Shown here piece by piece: positions 31,826 to 41,246 of a stretch of 64,000 bases of DNA (position 1 is its first letter; the number at the start of each line of letters is the position of its first letter). The stretch is taken from the NCBI GenBank assembly GCA_944392965.1, contig CALXYM010000002.1:124001-188000 (forward strand). The letters run 5' to 3'. The DNA is from an uncultured Spirochaetaceae bacterium. GTDB lineage: Bacteria > Spirochaetota > Spirochaetia > Sphaerochaetales > Sphaerochaetaceae. The notes under the pieces were generated by a model, which searched no databases, had not been told where the DNA came from, and saw only the letters and a list, made by a program, of their open reading frames with translations. The translations under genes and the position numbers were made by a program.

Positions 31826-33478
31826 ATGGAAGAGATAAAAGTATATATAGACGGGAAAGAAAAGAGTGTAGGTTTTCTAAGCGAGCACAGGACGATTTTA
31901 GATTACGGGGGCAAGCATTATGAGGATAATCCGACTGTCGGAGTACTTGTAAACGGTAAGCTCTCCTCTCTTTCGGAAAGAATTGACGGGAAAGCGGAAC
32001 TTGAGAGCGTTCCTCTATTCTCCCCTCTGGGAAAGAGGATATATAGGAGGACACTGACTCTCTTACTCTCCTATGCCTCCAGCCTAATCTATCCCATGCG
32101 TCCACTTGTGATAGGACACAGCCTCGGTGATGGCTATTTCTTCCGCTATGATGACCACGGTGACTTCTCAATATCTGCGCTCGAAAAGGAAATGAGAAAA
32201 ATCGTAGAAGAAAAAACTGAGATAGAAAAGGTACGGCTCAGTCACGATGATGCCCTAAGCTACGCGGAAAAGACAGGAGAGAAGGAGACGAGAACCCTCC
32301 TGGAGTCAATAAATGCCAGCGGCTACGATTTCATAAAATGTGGTTCTTATTACCAGCTTTATACAGAACCCGTACTGCCGGACTTCTCCATAGTCACACT
32401 CTGGGAACTCAGGAGATACGGTGATGGACTTCTTTTAAGATACCCTCAATCACGTTCGATAGAGAGGATAATGCCGTTTTCTGACAATCCCCTGTTATTC
32501 GCAATATTCGAAGAGAGCCGAAGAAATGAGGATGTACTGGATATACACTCGATAGGAGAGCTGAATGAGAGCATTGCCAAAAACACAATTGCAAGGGACA
32601 TACGTCTCATGGAAGCTCAACAGAGAAGAAAGATAATCAAAATCGCCGATATGATACTAAACAAAAGCAGTGCAAGGATTATATTCATTGCAGGTCCTTC
32701 ATCATCTGGAAAGACAACATTCAGCCTGAAGCTCTGCGATGAACTCAGCATAATGGGGAAAAAGGCGATAAAAATAAGCCTTGATGACTATTACAAACCC
32801 AGATGTGAAGTACCAAGGGATGAGAGCGGAGACTATGATTATGAGGTATTGGAGGCTCTGAGGCTGGATCTCTTCAGAGAACAGATAACATCACTGCTCA
32901 ATGGAGAAGATGTGCATCTTCCCTCCTTCTCATTCATAAAACAGGAGACCGTTTTCTCAAAAGAAAACTATAGGATGGATAAGGACACGTATCTGGTCAT
33001 AGAGGGGATTCATGGCCTTAATCCGAATCTGTTACCTGATCTGGATGAGAGTCTCAGTTTCAAGATATACATATCAGCACTCACGCTTTTGAACCTCGAT
33101 TCAAATACCAGAATCAGTACCACAGACAACAGGATAATAAGAAGAATGGTCCGCGATAACCGGACAAGAGGATTCGATGCGGTCGAAACGCTCTCGCGAT
33201 GGCCTAGCGTGGAAAGAGGGGAAAAGAACCATATCTTCCCCTATCAGAATAATGCCGATGTCATGATAAACAGTGCCCTGGATTATGAGCTTGCAGTTCT
33301 TGCACCAAAGGCGATCCCGTTATTGAGAATGGTGAGAAAATCTGATAAGGAGGCATACCCGTCAGCACGGAGGCTCCTCTCGTTCCTCTCATTCCTCTCC
33401 CCTGTGGATTCCACCCTCGTCCCAAGTGACTCTATTCTAAGGGAGTTCATTGGAGGAAGTATCTATAAAGCTACCTGA
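31826..33478 (+). CDS. ThrRS-N-like / uridine kinase fusion protein
   Basis: 550 residues. The N-terminal 70 or so resemble a TGS domain (MEEIKVYIDGKEKSV...GVLVNGKLSSL), and a segment like the ThrRS second additional domain follows (VIGHSLGDGYFFRYD, then DALSYAEKTGEKETRTLLE). The C-terminal half is a uridine kinase/phosphoribulokinase P-loop domain: IAGPSSSGKTTF near residue 290, SLDDYYK and IEGIHGLNP. This fusion is known in spirochaetes, Thermotogales and clostridia, usually annotated as nucleoside kinase. Its natural substrate is unsettled. The start is ATG 31826; the frame is open further upstream, but homology and the promoter exclude that. Confidence 0.9.
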   Translation: MEEIKVYIDGKEKSVGFLSEHRTILDYGGKHYEDNPTVGVLVNGKLSSLSERIDGKAELESVPLFSPLGKRIYRRTLTLLLSYASSLIYPMRPLVIGHSLGDGYFFRYDDHGDFSISALEKEMRKIVEEKTEIEKVRLSHDDALSYAEKTGEKETRTLLESINASGYDFIKCGSYYQLYTEPVLPDFSIVTLWELRRYGDGLLLRYPQSRSIERIMPFSDNPLLFAIFEESRRNEDVLDIHSIGELNESIAKNTIARDIRLMEAQQRRKIIKIADMILNKSSARIIFIAGPSSSGKTTFSLKLCDELSIMGKKAIKISLDDYYKPRCEVPRDESGDYDYEVLEALRLDLFREQITSLLNGEDVHLPSFSFIKQETVFSKENYRMDKDTYLVIEGIHGLNPNLLPDLDESLSFKIYISALTLLNLDSNTRISTTDNRIIRRMVRDNRTRGFDAVETLSRWPSVERGEKNHIFPYQNNADVMINSALDYELAVLAPKAIPLLRMVRKSDKEAYPSARRLLSFLSFLSPVDSTLVPSDSILREFIGGSIYKAT

Positions 33479-33788
33479 AACTCTCCTTTATAAGGCCCAT
33501 ATCAATAAGGAAATCAGGATTGCTCCTCATCATGTTCATGAGCCTGAGAGAAGGGCCTGAGGGGGTATTCGTTCCCGCTTCCCAGGCCTCAAGTGTCTTG
33601 CTGCTAACACCAACAAGGGAAGAAAATACGGCAATTGAGAGCCTCAGACTTTTTCTCAAAGTCTTTATCTCCTCCGCACTCATCTTCTTTATAGGAGTAA
33701 CGCTTAGTGAGGTGTTCCTCTTAGAAACAACCCCGTTCTTCTTCGGATAGAGCGCATCCCTTACAGCTTCCTTGTATATCGAAACCAT
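33471..33788 (-). CDS. XRE-type HTH protein at the end of the NifS/NifU operon
   Basis: 105 residues. The C-terminal two thirds are an HTH of the kind found in HigA/MqsA-type antitoxins: SAEEIKTLRKSLRLSIAVFSSLVGVSSKTLEAWEAG, then PSGPSLRLMNMM. No toxin gene adjoins it. Its ATG overlaps the nifU stop as TAATG, so it is translationally coupled to the Fe-S operon and could regulate it, although no Fe-S-binding cysteines are visible. Its end overlaps the convergent uridine-kinase fusion by 8 nt. Confidence 0.8.
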   Translation of the reverse strand: MVSIYKEAVRDALYPKKNGVVSKRNTSLSVTPIKKMSAEEIKTLRKSLRLSIAVFSSLVGVSSKTLEAWEAGTNTPSGPSLRLMNMMRSNPDFLIDMGLIKESFR

Positions 33789-34399
33789 TACTTGTTATAG
33801 ATGTGCAGAAGCTCTGAAAGTTCTGCAGCAATCCTCTCCTTGCATTTTCCACAGCCAGTGGTAGCACCTGTGAGTCTGATAAGATCATCAAGCGTCTTAA
33901 CCTTGTCGTTCTTCACAAGCTCCTCGATAGCCTGATCCGTGACCCCCTTGCATTCACAGAGAATCTTCGCAGTCGTCGCCTTATATGGGTTATCAAGATT
34001 GTTCTTCTCCAGATAATCATCAATTGCGGCTCTAAGCGCCTTATCTCCGAGCACAGAGCAATGGAACTTATGCTCTGGAAGCCCGCCAAGGGACTCCATG
34101 ATCTCCTTCGGAGAGAGATGATAAGCATCCTCAAGACTCATACCGATCGCCATCTCACTCATCATCGAAGTGCTTGCGATAGCCGATGCACAGCCATATG
34201 TGAGCCATCTAAGATCCTCGATCTTGCCATCCTTCACCTTTATGCCGACTCTCATCTGATCTCCACAGGCGAGAGAACCGACTTCCCCAACTCCATCGGG
34301 AGTGAAGGAATCATCCTCCTTCCATATATTCCTTGGATTCATGAAATGATCCTTTACTGTATCGGTATAAACCCAATCAGAGAAAAAACTGCTAGCCAT
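33788..34399 (-). CDS. nifU: NifU-like Fe-S scaffold: IscU domain plus BFD-like domain
   Basis: 203 residues. The IscU domain (about 1-125) has the three cluster cysteines: SLACGDQ near residue 45, TYGCASAIAS near 70 and HKFHCSVLGDKAL near 112. A C-terminal BFD-like 2Fe-2S domain carries CECKGVTD and TGCGKCKE (about 148-190). The Nfu domain of full-length NifU is missing. It assembles Fe-S clusters from sulfur supplied by the cysteine desulfurase encoded 3 nt upstream, and is a likely source of clusters for the hydrogenase. Confidence 0.93.
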   Translation of the reverse strand: MASSFFSDWVYTDTVKDHFMNPRNIWKEDDSFTPDGVGEVGSLACGDQMRVGIKVKDGKIEDLRWLTYGCASAIASTSMMSEMAIGMSLEDAYHLSPKEIMESLGGLPEHKFHCSVLGDKALRAAIDDYLEKNNLDNPYKATTAKILCECKGVTDQAIEELVKNDKVKTLDDLIRLTGATTGCGKCKERIAAELSELLHIYNK

Positions 34400-34402
34400 A
34401 TG

Positions 34403-35575
34403 TCAAACCTTCCTTGTGCTCATCTCTCTAATTCTTTTAATAATTGGAGGAAGCTTTTCGAGCACTATGTCAACTTCCTCCATCGTATTGTACCGTCCAA
34501 AAGAGAATCTGATGGACCCGTGTGCGAGCTCGATATCCAGACCAGTGGCAAGAAGAACATAGCTTGGTTCCAGCGAGCCGGATGCGCAAGCGCTTCCTGT
34601 GGAGACCTCGATTCCCTCAAGATCTAGATAAAGAAGGATACTCTCTCCTTCTGCAGATGCGAAAGAGACGTCGAGGGTACCGGGCAAAGCCGTCTCATAG
34701 TCGTCAGAACCGTTAAATGTGACACCCTCAATACGCTCTTCTATGCCTTTTTTGAGCGCAGAACGGAGCTCCCATAGCTTCGTCCGCTCTTCATTCACCC
34801 CTTTTCTTGCAAGTTCTGCGGCCTTTCCAAGCCCTATTATTCCCTGCGTGTTATATGTACCAGCTCGCTCGCCACCTTCCTGATGTCCACCATGAAGAAG
34901 AGGTGTTCTTGGAACCCCCCTCCTCATATAAAGGGCTCCAACCCCTTTAGGACCATAGAATTTATGAGCCGAAAGCGTAAGATAATCCACATCGAGATCG
35001 TTTACATTCACAGGAATCTTACCGATGGCCTGTGTCGCATCCGTATGGACGAATGCACCCCATTTTCGGGCTATGGCACTGACTGCTTTTACTGGCTGGA
35101 TCACCCCTGACTCATTATTGCCAAGCATTACGGAAACAAGTGCGACATCATCCGCCATAAGAGACTCAAGGGCATTAAGGTCCACCATGCCGATCTTATC
35201 AACGGGGATGTAATCTATCTTATATCCCCTTTTTTTCAGATATTTCGCAGTTTCTATGCTTGCAGGATGTTCAACAGTGGATAAAAGAATCCTGTCCTTC
35301 TTGCTTCCATCGTCTATCAGATCGCGGAAGGTATTGAACACCGTGTTATTTCCTTCGGTGGAACCGGAGGTGAAATAGATCTCATTATCATAATCCGCTC
35401 CTAAGAGCGCCTTAACCTCTCCACGTGCCCATGTGATGGCCGCTTCCGCATTCCGTCCCATCGTATGCATGCTTGAAGCATTCGCATAGAGGTCCTCGTT
35501 CTCCCTCATCATCTCTTTGACTTCGGGAGCCATCTGGGTAGTAGCATTGTTGTCTAGGTATATATATCTATCCAT
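34403..35575 (-). CDS. nifS: Cysteine desulfurase, NifS/IscS type
   Basis: The 390-residue PLP enzyme converts cysteine to alanine plus protein-bound persulfide. Motifs are the N-terminal YLDNNATTQMAPEV, substrate/PLP site HTDATQAIGKI, the lysine segment SAHKFYGPKGVGAL and the mobile loop STGSACASGSLEPS with the active Cys. Its pairing with nifU makes an Fe-S cluster operon role clear. The operon has its own promoter (35600-35628) with nested inverted repeats. No IscR gene is visible in the window. Confidence 0.95.
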   Translation of the reverse strand: MDRYIYLDNNATTQMAPEVKEMMRENEDLYANASSMHTMGRNAEAAITWARGEVKALLGADYDNEIYFTSGSTEGNNTVFNTFRDLIDDGSKKDRILLSTVEHPASIETAKYLKKRGYKIDYIPVDKIGMVDLNALESLMADDVALVSVMLGNNESGVIQPVKAVSAIARKWGAFVHTDATQAIGKIPVNVNDLDVDYLTLSAHKFYGPKGVGALYMRRGVPRTPLLHGGHQEGGERAGTYNTQGIIGLGKAAELARKGVNEERTKLWELRSALKKGIEERIEGVTFNGSDDYETALPGTLDVSFASAEGESILLYLDLEGIEVSTGSACASGSLEPSYVLLATGLDIELAHGSIRFSFGRYNTMEEVDIVLEKLPPIIKRIREMSTRKV

Positions 35576-35593
35576 TTGAATATCGTCCTTAAC

Positions 35594-35647
35594 GCTAATA
35601 AGTTAGCCTTAAACAATAAGGTAGTCAAGTTAGAGCTTTAGCTCTAA
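35594..35647 (-). promoter_or_regulatory. nifS promoter with three inverted repeats
   Basis: Minus-strand TTGACT (35623-35628), 17 nt, TAACTT (35600-35605). GCTAA/TTAGC (35594-35607) spans the -10 box, CCTTA/TAAGG (35607-35621) fills the spacer, and TTAGAGC/GCTCTAA (35630-35647) lies just upstream at the end of the previous gene. Confidence 0.55.
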
Positions 35648-35937
35648 GCCTCAGAGGATAGAACGACCTCCTTATCCCTAGGGAACCGGATATGATGTCT
35701 CTTTGCCCAAAGCACGTATGCGCAGGAAGATGGAAGATAGGAGGCAAATGCGGCACGCAATGGCGTTACCTTCAGACATCGATCACATTTGTCGAATCTC
35801 TCGTCATAAACAGAACATCGTTTATTCTTCTCATCATAGAAATCACATACGCTCTCAAAGATGATCAGAAAATCCTTGGAGACAGCTTTCTCATGACAAC
35901 AGAGGCCACAGTTGGAACAGATATCCTCCCACTTCAT
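35644..35937 (-). CDS. YkgJ/UPF0260-type CxxCxxCC protein
   Basis: The small 97-residue cysteine-rich protein has ICSNCGLCC at the N-terminus and further cysteines in VCDFYDEKNKRCSVYDERFDKC, matching the zinc/iron-chelating domain family. Its exact role is unknown. Its ATG overlaps the surE stop (TGATG), so it is the last gene of the galK-like / surE / ykgJ operon. Confidence 0.85.
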   Translation of the reverse strand: MKWEDICSNCGLCCHEKAVSKDFLIIFESVCDFYDEKNKRCSVYDERFDKCDRCLKVTPLRAAFASYLPSSCAYVLWAKRHHIRFPRDKEVVLSSEA

Positions 35938-36677
35938 CAGAGGTAGATCCCCTTAAGGCGCTCGAATCCCGCAGAATTCCCGTGATTGATAACAGAAACG
36001 GAAGAGACGGAGGCATAGCCCATGGCACAGGCTTCCATATCATTCAGATACCCTTTTACTTGAAGATCGGTTCTTATCACATCCGTAATCTCCACGAAAA
36101 GAGATTTTCCCTTCTTTTCAACAAGACGTACCTTATCCGCATATCTTACCTCTCCAGGGATGGTAAGCCGCATCTCTCCGTTGAAAGAGGGAGGAAAGTT
36201 TATGTTTACGAAACTCTCAAGATCAAGAGAGGAATAAAGAGAGGAAAGATTATCGGCAATGATTTCAGCGCATCTGGTGAAATCACACTCTTCAGCAGAT
36301 ACCGCGATGGCCTTCCATGAACAGAACACGGCCTCCCGGGCTGCTCCGCAAGTTCCTGAGTACGTGATGTCAGTCGCAAGATTATAGCCGTTGTTTATTC
36401 CTGATATGACTAAATCCGGCTCAGAAGGGAAGAGCCCCTCCTCATAGCGCTTCGCATAAAGCACGCAGTCGGCAGGAGTACCATCCACGGAATAACGATT
36501 CTCTCCCTCCTTACGTATTTCAAGCGTACGACCTATGGTCATCGCATGACTCATACCGCTCATCTGCCTCATCGGGGCACTGATCCATACTTCATGTCCT
36601 CTACGGGAGAGAACCTTATCTAAAGCCTCTATTCCAGGGGCTCCAAAACCATCATCATTAACTAACAGAATCGTCAT
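35937..36677 (-). CDS. surE: 5'/3'-nucleotidase SurE
   Basis: The 246-residue metal-dependent nucleotidase acts on nucleoside monophosphates. Diagnostic parts are MTILLVNDDGFGAPGI with the paired Asp at the metal site, APMRQMSGMSHAMT, GTPADCVLYA and DLVISGINNGYNLATDITYSGT. Length is normal. It overlaps the upstream GHMP-like gene by 20 nt and the downstream YkgJ-like gene by 1 nt, indicating one operon. Confidence 0.94.
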   Translation of the reverse strand: MTILLVNDDGFGAPGIEALDKVLSRRGHEVWISAPMRQMSGMSHAMTIGRTLEIRKEGENRYSVDGTPADCVLYAKRYEEGLFPSEPDLVISGINNGYNLATDITYSGTCGAAREAVFCSWKAIAVSAEECDFTRCAEIIADNLSSLYSSLDLESFVNINFPPSFNGEMRLTIPGEVRYADKVRLVEKKGKSLFVEITDVIRTDLQVKGYLNDMEACAMGYASVSSVSVINHGNSAGFERLKGIYL

Positions 36678-37827
36678 CTCTGAGTATCCTCACCCCGCCT
36701 GTCGGAGAAAAGGCCCTGAGGGTCGCATGAAAATCGAAGATGCGTTCATACTCATTGAGCTTATCTTCAAACTGCTCTATAAGTCCTCGCTCTCCGACGA
36801 TCAGGATGTGCCCGCTTAAGCCCATGCTTATGAGGGAAGAGGCATAGACATGAGGGTTCTCATTTGCCCTCTTTATAAGCCATTCAACCTCCGGGGATGT
36901 AACCTCAAGATCCTCATATATTCCATCCTGCTGCTCTAAAAGGATTTTGGAAAACTGATTCCTGTCATTGTGTTTCAGAGCTTCCCACGCCTTTAGAACA
37001 CGAGCAGATTCAGTCAGGGTGAAGTTAGCATATCGCAGGGCGTTCTCAGTGGCAAGTCCTCTCTTGTACTTAAGTTCTCTCGGGCTATAATCACGAACTT
37101 TTGTACCCTTTTCTATCGTTTTCTTCAAAAGCTCCATCGTCTCCTTCGTCTGTTCCTGAACCTTCCTCTCCTCCTCATAAAGGATGTTTTTTGGAATACC
37201 ACAGTCGAGGATGTACGTGGTTATCTCATCCGTATCAAAAGGATTCTCCATCGTCTCATAGCTGTACGTCTCCAGATCAAAGAGGACGAGTTCTTTCTTC
37301 TTTATTATGAAAAGGGTAAGAAGATCGCGCAGGCGGGAAGAGCCGTTTGAATACGAATTCGCCGCATGGGCTATCCTGAGCATGTCATTCAGGCTGAGAG
37401 AAAGATCCAGAAGATCATTGAAAGCGATCAGGAACCCGGCGGCAACTGCCGCTGAAAGAGTATCATAATCGGAGTGCGCGGTACGCCCTGTAATACTTAT
37501 ATCCATTCCCGGCAGTGTGATACCATCATGCTGAAGTGCTATGAATACCGCCTTTACCGTGCTGATCCACTTATCATCACTTTTACATTTAAGACCTGAA
37601 AGCTGAAACTTCTTCCTGTCCTGTATCGTATGATTGTACACCTTTACGGTGTTATCTGTTCTCCGAGATATAGCAAGACGAAGCCCCTGTGTATTAGTAC
37701 ACATCAGAGCATATCCATCACAGTAATCAGAATAGGATCCCAGTATAGTCATGACACCGGGGACATCTACGACGACCTCCGGTTCCTCCCCATACTCGTT
37801 CCTATGATGCACAAGAACCCTGTACAT
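36658..37827 (-). CDS. Galactokinase-like GHMP protein, probably inactive
   Basis: 389 residues with galactokinase-like order. The sugar-binding signature is eroded (VPGVMTILGSYSDYCDGYAL near residue 22, where true GalK has GRVNLIGEHTDY), and the ATP-binding glycine/serine loop GLSSSA is replaced by RTAHSDYDTLSAAVAA. The third GHMP motif (GAGFGG) reads SMGLSGHILI. With both nucleotide motifs altered it is probably a pseudoenzyme or has changed substrate. ATG 37827 is supported by GGGAG 7 nt upstream; a TTG at 37833 is less likely. It overlaps surE by 20 nt. Confidence 0.75.
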   Translation of the reverse strand: MYRVLVHHRNEYGEEPEVVVDVPGVMTILGSYSDYCDGYALMCTNTQGLRLAISRRTDNTVKVYNHTIQDRKKFQLSGLKCKSDDKWISTVKAVFIALQHDGITLPGMDISITGRTAHSDYDTLSAAVAAGFLIAFNDLLDLSLSLNDMLRIAHAANSYSNGSSRLRDLLTLFIIKKKELVLFDLETYSYETMENPFDTDEITTYILDCGIPKNILYEEERKVQEQTKETMELLKKTIEKGTKVRDYSPRELKYKRGLATENALRYANFTLTESARVLKAWEALKHNDRNQFSKILLEQQDGIYEDLEVTSPEVEWLIKRANENPHVYASSLISMGLSGHILIVGERGLIEQFEDKLNEYERIFDFHATLRAFSPTGGVRILRDDDSVS

Positions 37828-37950
37828 AACCAAACTCCCTACATTAAATGATTACATCCATTTATTCCAGACGCAAGAAATTTTAATGGATTTGAGAAAT
37901 AAAATCTTTACCATGTAGAAAGAATTCTTTGAAAACTGCTCCATCAGAGC

Positions 37951-37974
37951 AAAAAAGGGAGCAAAAGCCCCCTT
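37951..37974 (-). terminator. Terminator of the DUF362 gene
   Basis: On the minus strand AAGGGGGC-TTTT-GCTCCCTT (8 bp, one G-T pair) ends in a run of T, shortly after the stop codon. Confidence 0.82.
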
Positions 37975-37979
37975 AAAAC

Positions 37980-38873
37980 TCAGTCCATAGAGATCAACTC
38001 ATATTTCCTCTGTCCGAGACCATGCTCTGCAGCAGCCTCCACAGTACGGATGGCATGACGGGAATCCATTCTCTCGATAAGTGCGGCCTTCCCCGGATCA
38101 GGACTGTTCTTAACGGCGTCATAGCAGGCCTGATCGATCGCCACAGGATCCAAAGATGCGAAAATCCCGATATCCCCCATCTCCGGTTCTGCCGGATGGC
38201 TGTCACAGTCGCAGTCCACGCTCAGGCGGTTTGCAACGTTGATGTACACCATGTTCTCCTTTCCCTTGTAGGAGATCACAGCCTTACACGCATCGGCCAT
38301 CGATTCAAGAAAGTCATCCTGTGCAGGAAGTTCTACAGCTCCTTCAAAAAGGCCCTGATTACACGTGCTCTTTCCCGCTGTGTGGATATATCCCTTACCA
38401 TGGGAGGAGGCGATACCGATGCTGATGTTCTTCAATGCCCCACCGAAGCCTCCCATCGCATGTCCCTTGAAGTGAGACAGAATGAGAATTTTATCATAGA
38501 GATCGAAATTCTCCCCTATTATGTCCTTATCAAGATGGAAACCGTTCTCAACGGGAATCTCCTTCTCTCCATTCTCATCCATTATGTCGCACGGAAAGAC
38601 CTTGAAACCATGATCCTCGATCGCCTTCCAATGAAGAGCGGGATCCTGTCGACCACCACCGTATGCGGTACAGCATTCGATAATCGTTCCATTTAGCTTA
38701 TTCACCAGTTTTCCGATGAGCTCGGGATGGAGATAGTTGTTTCCTCCCGGCTCTCCGGTGGAAATCTTGACTCCGACCTTATGAGAAGAAAAATCAACAC
38801 CGAGAACAGAGAACATCCTCTCAAGGCTCTCTGGAGTAATCTCTTTAGTAAAATATACTTTAGACTTTTCCAT
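37980..38873 (-). CDS. DUF362 domain protein
   Basis: 297 residues of the DUF362 family. Conserved segments are VGVKISTGEPGGNNYLHPE, the ECCTAYGGGRQDPALHW region, LSHFKGHAMGGFGGALKNI and ASLDPVAIDQACYDAV. Many members carry a C-terminal ferredoxin; this one does not. Function is not established and members are often annotated as uncharacterised Fe-S proteins. It stands alone with its own terminator. Confidence 0.88.
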   Translation of the reverse strand: MEKSKVYFTKEITPESLERMFSVLGVDFSSHKVGVKISTGEPGGNNYLHPELIGKLVNKLNGTIIECCTAYGGGRQDPALHWKAIEDHGFKVFPCDIMDENGEKEIPVENGFHLDKDIIGENFDLYDKILILSHFKGHAMGGFGGALKNISIGIASSHGKGYIHTAGKSTCNQGLFEGAVELPAQDDFLESMADACKAVISYKGKENMVYINVANRLSVDCDCDSHPAEPEMGDIGIFASLDPVAIDQACYDAVKNSPDPGKAALIERMDSRHAIRTVEAAAEHGLGQRKYELISMD

Positions 38874-38940
38874 TTATCCATTTCTCCTTAAGAGAGAAGA
38901 TAACACCTAAAGTCAACTTCAGGGCAAGTATGGAAAAAGA

Positions 38941-38963
38941 AAAACGGGCTCCGAAGAACCCGT
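38941..38963 (-). terminator. rpmE terminator with TTCG tetraloop
   Basis: Minus-strand ACGGGTTC-TTCG-GAGCCCGT followed by TTTT, 13 nt after the L31 stop codon. Confidence 0.85.
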
Positions 38964-38975
38964 CTGACTGATTTG

Positions 38976-39185
38976 TTATTTATCAGTGTTTCTGTTGTAT
39001 CTCTTGTTGAAGCGTTCAACCCTTCCTGTGGTGTCAACCAGCTTCTGCGTTCCTGTAAAGAACGGGTGGCAAGCTGAACAGATTTCAACTGTCAGGTTGT
39101 TGCTTGTCGTCTTCGTCTTGATTACGTTGCCACAGGAGCAGCGTATTTCCTGCAATTCGTATTTTGGATGAATATCCTTCTTCAT
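38976..39185 (-). CDS. rpmE: 50S ribosomal protein L31
   Basis: The 69-residue L31 is the zinc-binding (C+) form: [10 protein letters not shown] and [12 protein letters not shown] supply four cysteines. [10 protein letters not shown] at the start and [13 protein letters not shown] are diagnostic. GGAGG lies just upstream. It follows rho, as in many bacteria. No C- paralogue is seen here. Confidence 0.96.
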   Translation of the reverse strand: MKKDIHPKYELQEIRCSCGNVIKTKTTSNNLTVEICSACHPFFTGTQKLVDTTGRVERFNKRYNRNTDK

Positions 39186-39242
39186 TTTAATCCTCCGAGT
39201 TCTATGTAATTCTCTCTGCTTTCACAGAAAGGGTACGTCATG

Positions 39243-41090
39243 TCAAACGCTCCTCATCGCAGAATTGACGCTTGCCGAATTCATGCTCTCAAGGAACTCC
39301 TTATTGTTGTTATTTTTCTTCATTTTGTCAATAAGGGATACGGACATGTCCATATCATCAAGATTGCCGAACGCTGTCCTGAGAAGGAATACCCTGGTAA
39401 GGACATCCTCACTGAGGAGCAGGTCATCTCGCCTTGTGCCACTCTTCTTTATGTTTATAGCAGGGAACTTGCGGTTATCCGCCATCTTCCTGTCAAGGAT
39501 GATCTCATTGTTACCGGTTCCCTTGAACTCCTCGAAAATGACTTCGTCCATTCTCGAACCGGTATCGATCAGTGCAGTAGAGATGATGGTAAGGCTTCCA
39601 CCCTGCTCAATGTTTCTTGCAGCTCCAAAGAACCTCTTAGGTTTATGAAGGGCATTGGAGTCAACACCTCCAGAGAGAATCTTTCCCGACGCAGGAACGG
39701 TCTGGTTATAGGCACGTGCAAGACGGGTAATCGAATCAAGGAGGATAACGACATCCTTCTTATACTCTACAAGCCTCTTGGCTTTCTCAATCACCATCTC
39801 AGCAACCTGCACATGGTGCGTGGCCTGTTCATCGAACGTAGAAGCGACAACTTCGGCCTTTACGTTCCTTCTCATATCGGTAACCTCTTCAGGGCGTTCA
39901 TCGACAAGAAGCACGATAAGCGTAACCTCTGGATGGTTAGCAGAAATCGCATTGGCTATCTTCTGCATTAAAACGGTCTTACCGGTACGTGGAGGAGCGA
40001 CTATGAGGGATCTCTGTCCCTTTCCTATAGGGCAGAAAAGATCTACGACACGGGTCGAGAGATCACTGGGCTTGCCTTCCTCTACGACTTCAAGATGGAG
40101 TCTCTCATCCGGGAAGAGCGGAGTAAGGCTATCGAAAGGAGCACGGAGCTTCGCCATCTTCGGCTCCTCCCCGTTCACCTTGAATACGCGGATCATCGCC
40201 GCAGCCTTCTCCCCATCCCGAGGGGCTCTTATCTGACCGAAAACGGTGTCTCCAGTCTTAAGTCCAGTGGCTTTTATCACAGGAGCAGAGACATAGACAT
40301 CCTCACCTCCGGGAAGGTAGTTATTCACAGGATATCTCAAATATCCATAAGCACCTTCCTGTATTATATCGAGAACACCCTCCACAAGCAGAGCTCCTCC
40401 CTGCTGGGAATGCAGACGGCACATCTTGTAGATAAGCTCCGTCTTTCTCGAATCGAGAATGACTTCCTCGCTTATTCCCATGCCTCTAGCCTGTTCTCTT
40501 AACTGATCTATATGTTTCGTGGTTAATACGGAGAGATAGAGTTTTGGAGCATCTGGATTTTCCTCGAGGTTGACCTCCATGGGATAATCCTCCCTCTTCT
40601 TTCCGTTCTTCTTATTCTTGAAACGATCGTACTTGTCGTACTTCTTCTTACCCTCAGAGTTCTCATCTCTTGCATCCTGAGTATCTTCGGCACTCTCACT
40701 CTGAGGATTTTCCTCTTCTATGACCTCTGCTTCCTGCTGAGGCTCCGCACTCTCCTCTGCAGAGAGAGGAAGCTCCATCTGCGCCTCTTCCTGGACAACC
40801 TCATTCTGAGGCTCTTCCGCAGAAGGCACTTCCTCACTTGGTATCTCAGTTCTCTCCTCTTCTACAGGAGATACAACCTCTTCCTTCTTCCTTACTTTTA
40901 TCTTGGGAGTACGGGATATCTTGAACACCCTCTTCTCCCCGTCTTTCACATTAGACTCTTCCTGTGCTCCTTCCGTTTTTGCACCAGTACTCTGATTTTC
41001 TTCAACTACTTTCTGCTTTCTTGGTCTACCCCGCCTTTTCTTGACTTCCGTCCCAGGCTGAGCTTCCTGCTTTACCGTCTCATCAGACAT
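39243..41090 (-). CDS. rho: Transcription termination factor Rho
   Basis: The 615-residue RNA-dependent ATPase ends transcripts. The core (about 220-615) is standard: Rho RNA-binding domain ([15 protein letters not shown]), Walker [15 protein letters not shown], Walker [16 protein letters not shown], and Q-loop/R-loop segments. The first 180 residues are an acidic low-complexity extension starting with an AT-hook-like [11 protein letters not shown], common in some phyla and thought to bind nucleic acid. ATG 41090 is preferred because TGGAG lies 9 nt upstream; ATG 41105 is possible. Confidence 0.95.
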   Translation of the reverse strand: MSDETVKQEAQPGTEVKKRRGRPRKQKVVEENQSTGAKTEGAQEESNVKDGEKRVFKISRTPKIKVRKKEEVVSPVEEERTEIPSEEVPSAEEPQNEVVQEEAQMELPLSAEESAEPQQEAEVIEEENPQSESAEDTQDARDENSEGKKKYDKYDRFKNKKNGKKREDYPMEVNLEENPDAPKLYLSVLTTKHIDQLREQARGMGISEEVILDSRKTELIYKMCRLHSQQGGALLVEGVLDIIQEGAYGYLRYPVNNYLPGGEDVYVSAPVIKATGLKTGDTVFGQIRAPRDGEKAAAMIRVFKVNGEEPKMAKLRAPFDSLTPLFPDERLHLEVVEEGKPSDLSTRVVDLFCPIGKGQRSLIVAPPRTGKTVLMQKIANAISANHPEVTLIVLLVDERPEEVTDMRRNVKAEVVASTFDEQATHHVQVAEMVIEKAKRLVEYKKDVVILLDSITRLARAYNQTVPASGKILSGGVDSNALHKPKRFFGAARNIEQGGSLTIISTALIDTGSRMDEVIFEEFKGTGNNEIILDRKMADNRKFPAINIKKSGTRRDDLLLSEDVLTRVFLLRTAFGNLDDMDMSVSLIDKMKKNNNNKEFLESMNSASVNSAMRSV

Positions 41091-41246
41091 CGAGTAAAAC
41101 TCCATTAAATTAGAATGAATTTTCTTTAAACGAAAATAATGATTTTTTTGATAAATAAAAGGGATTTAGTTCCTTAACGCCTAAAACTATATTACCCATT
41201 TTAAGACTTGTCAACGCATAAAGACATTTAAACGGAGCTAAAATCT

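Noticed and set aside
38022-38696. A 224-residue plus-strand frame opposite the DUF362 gene
   Set aside because: Antisense shadow; the DUF362 motifs lie on the minus strand.
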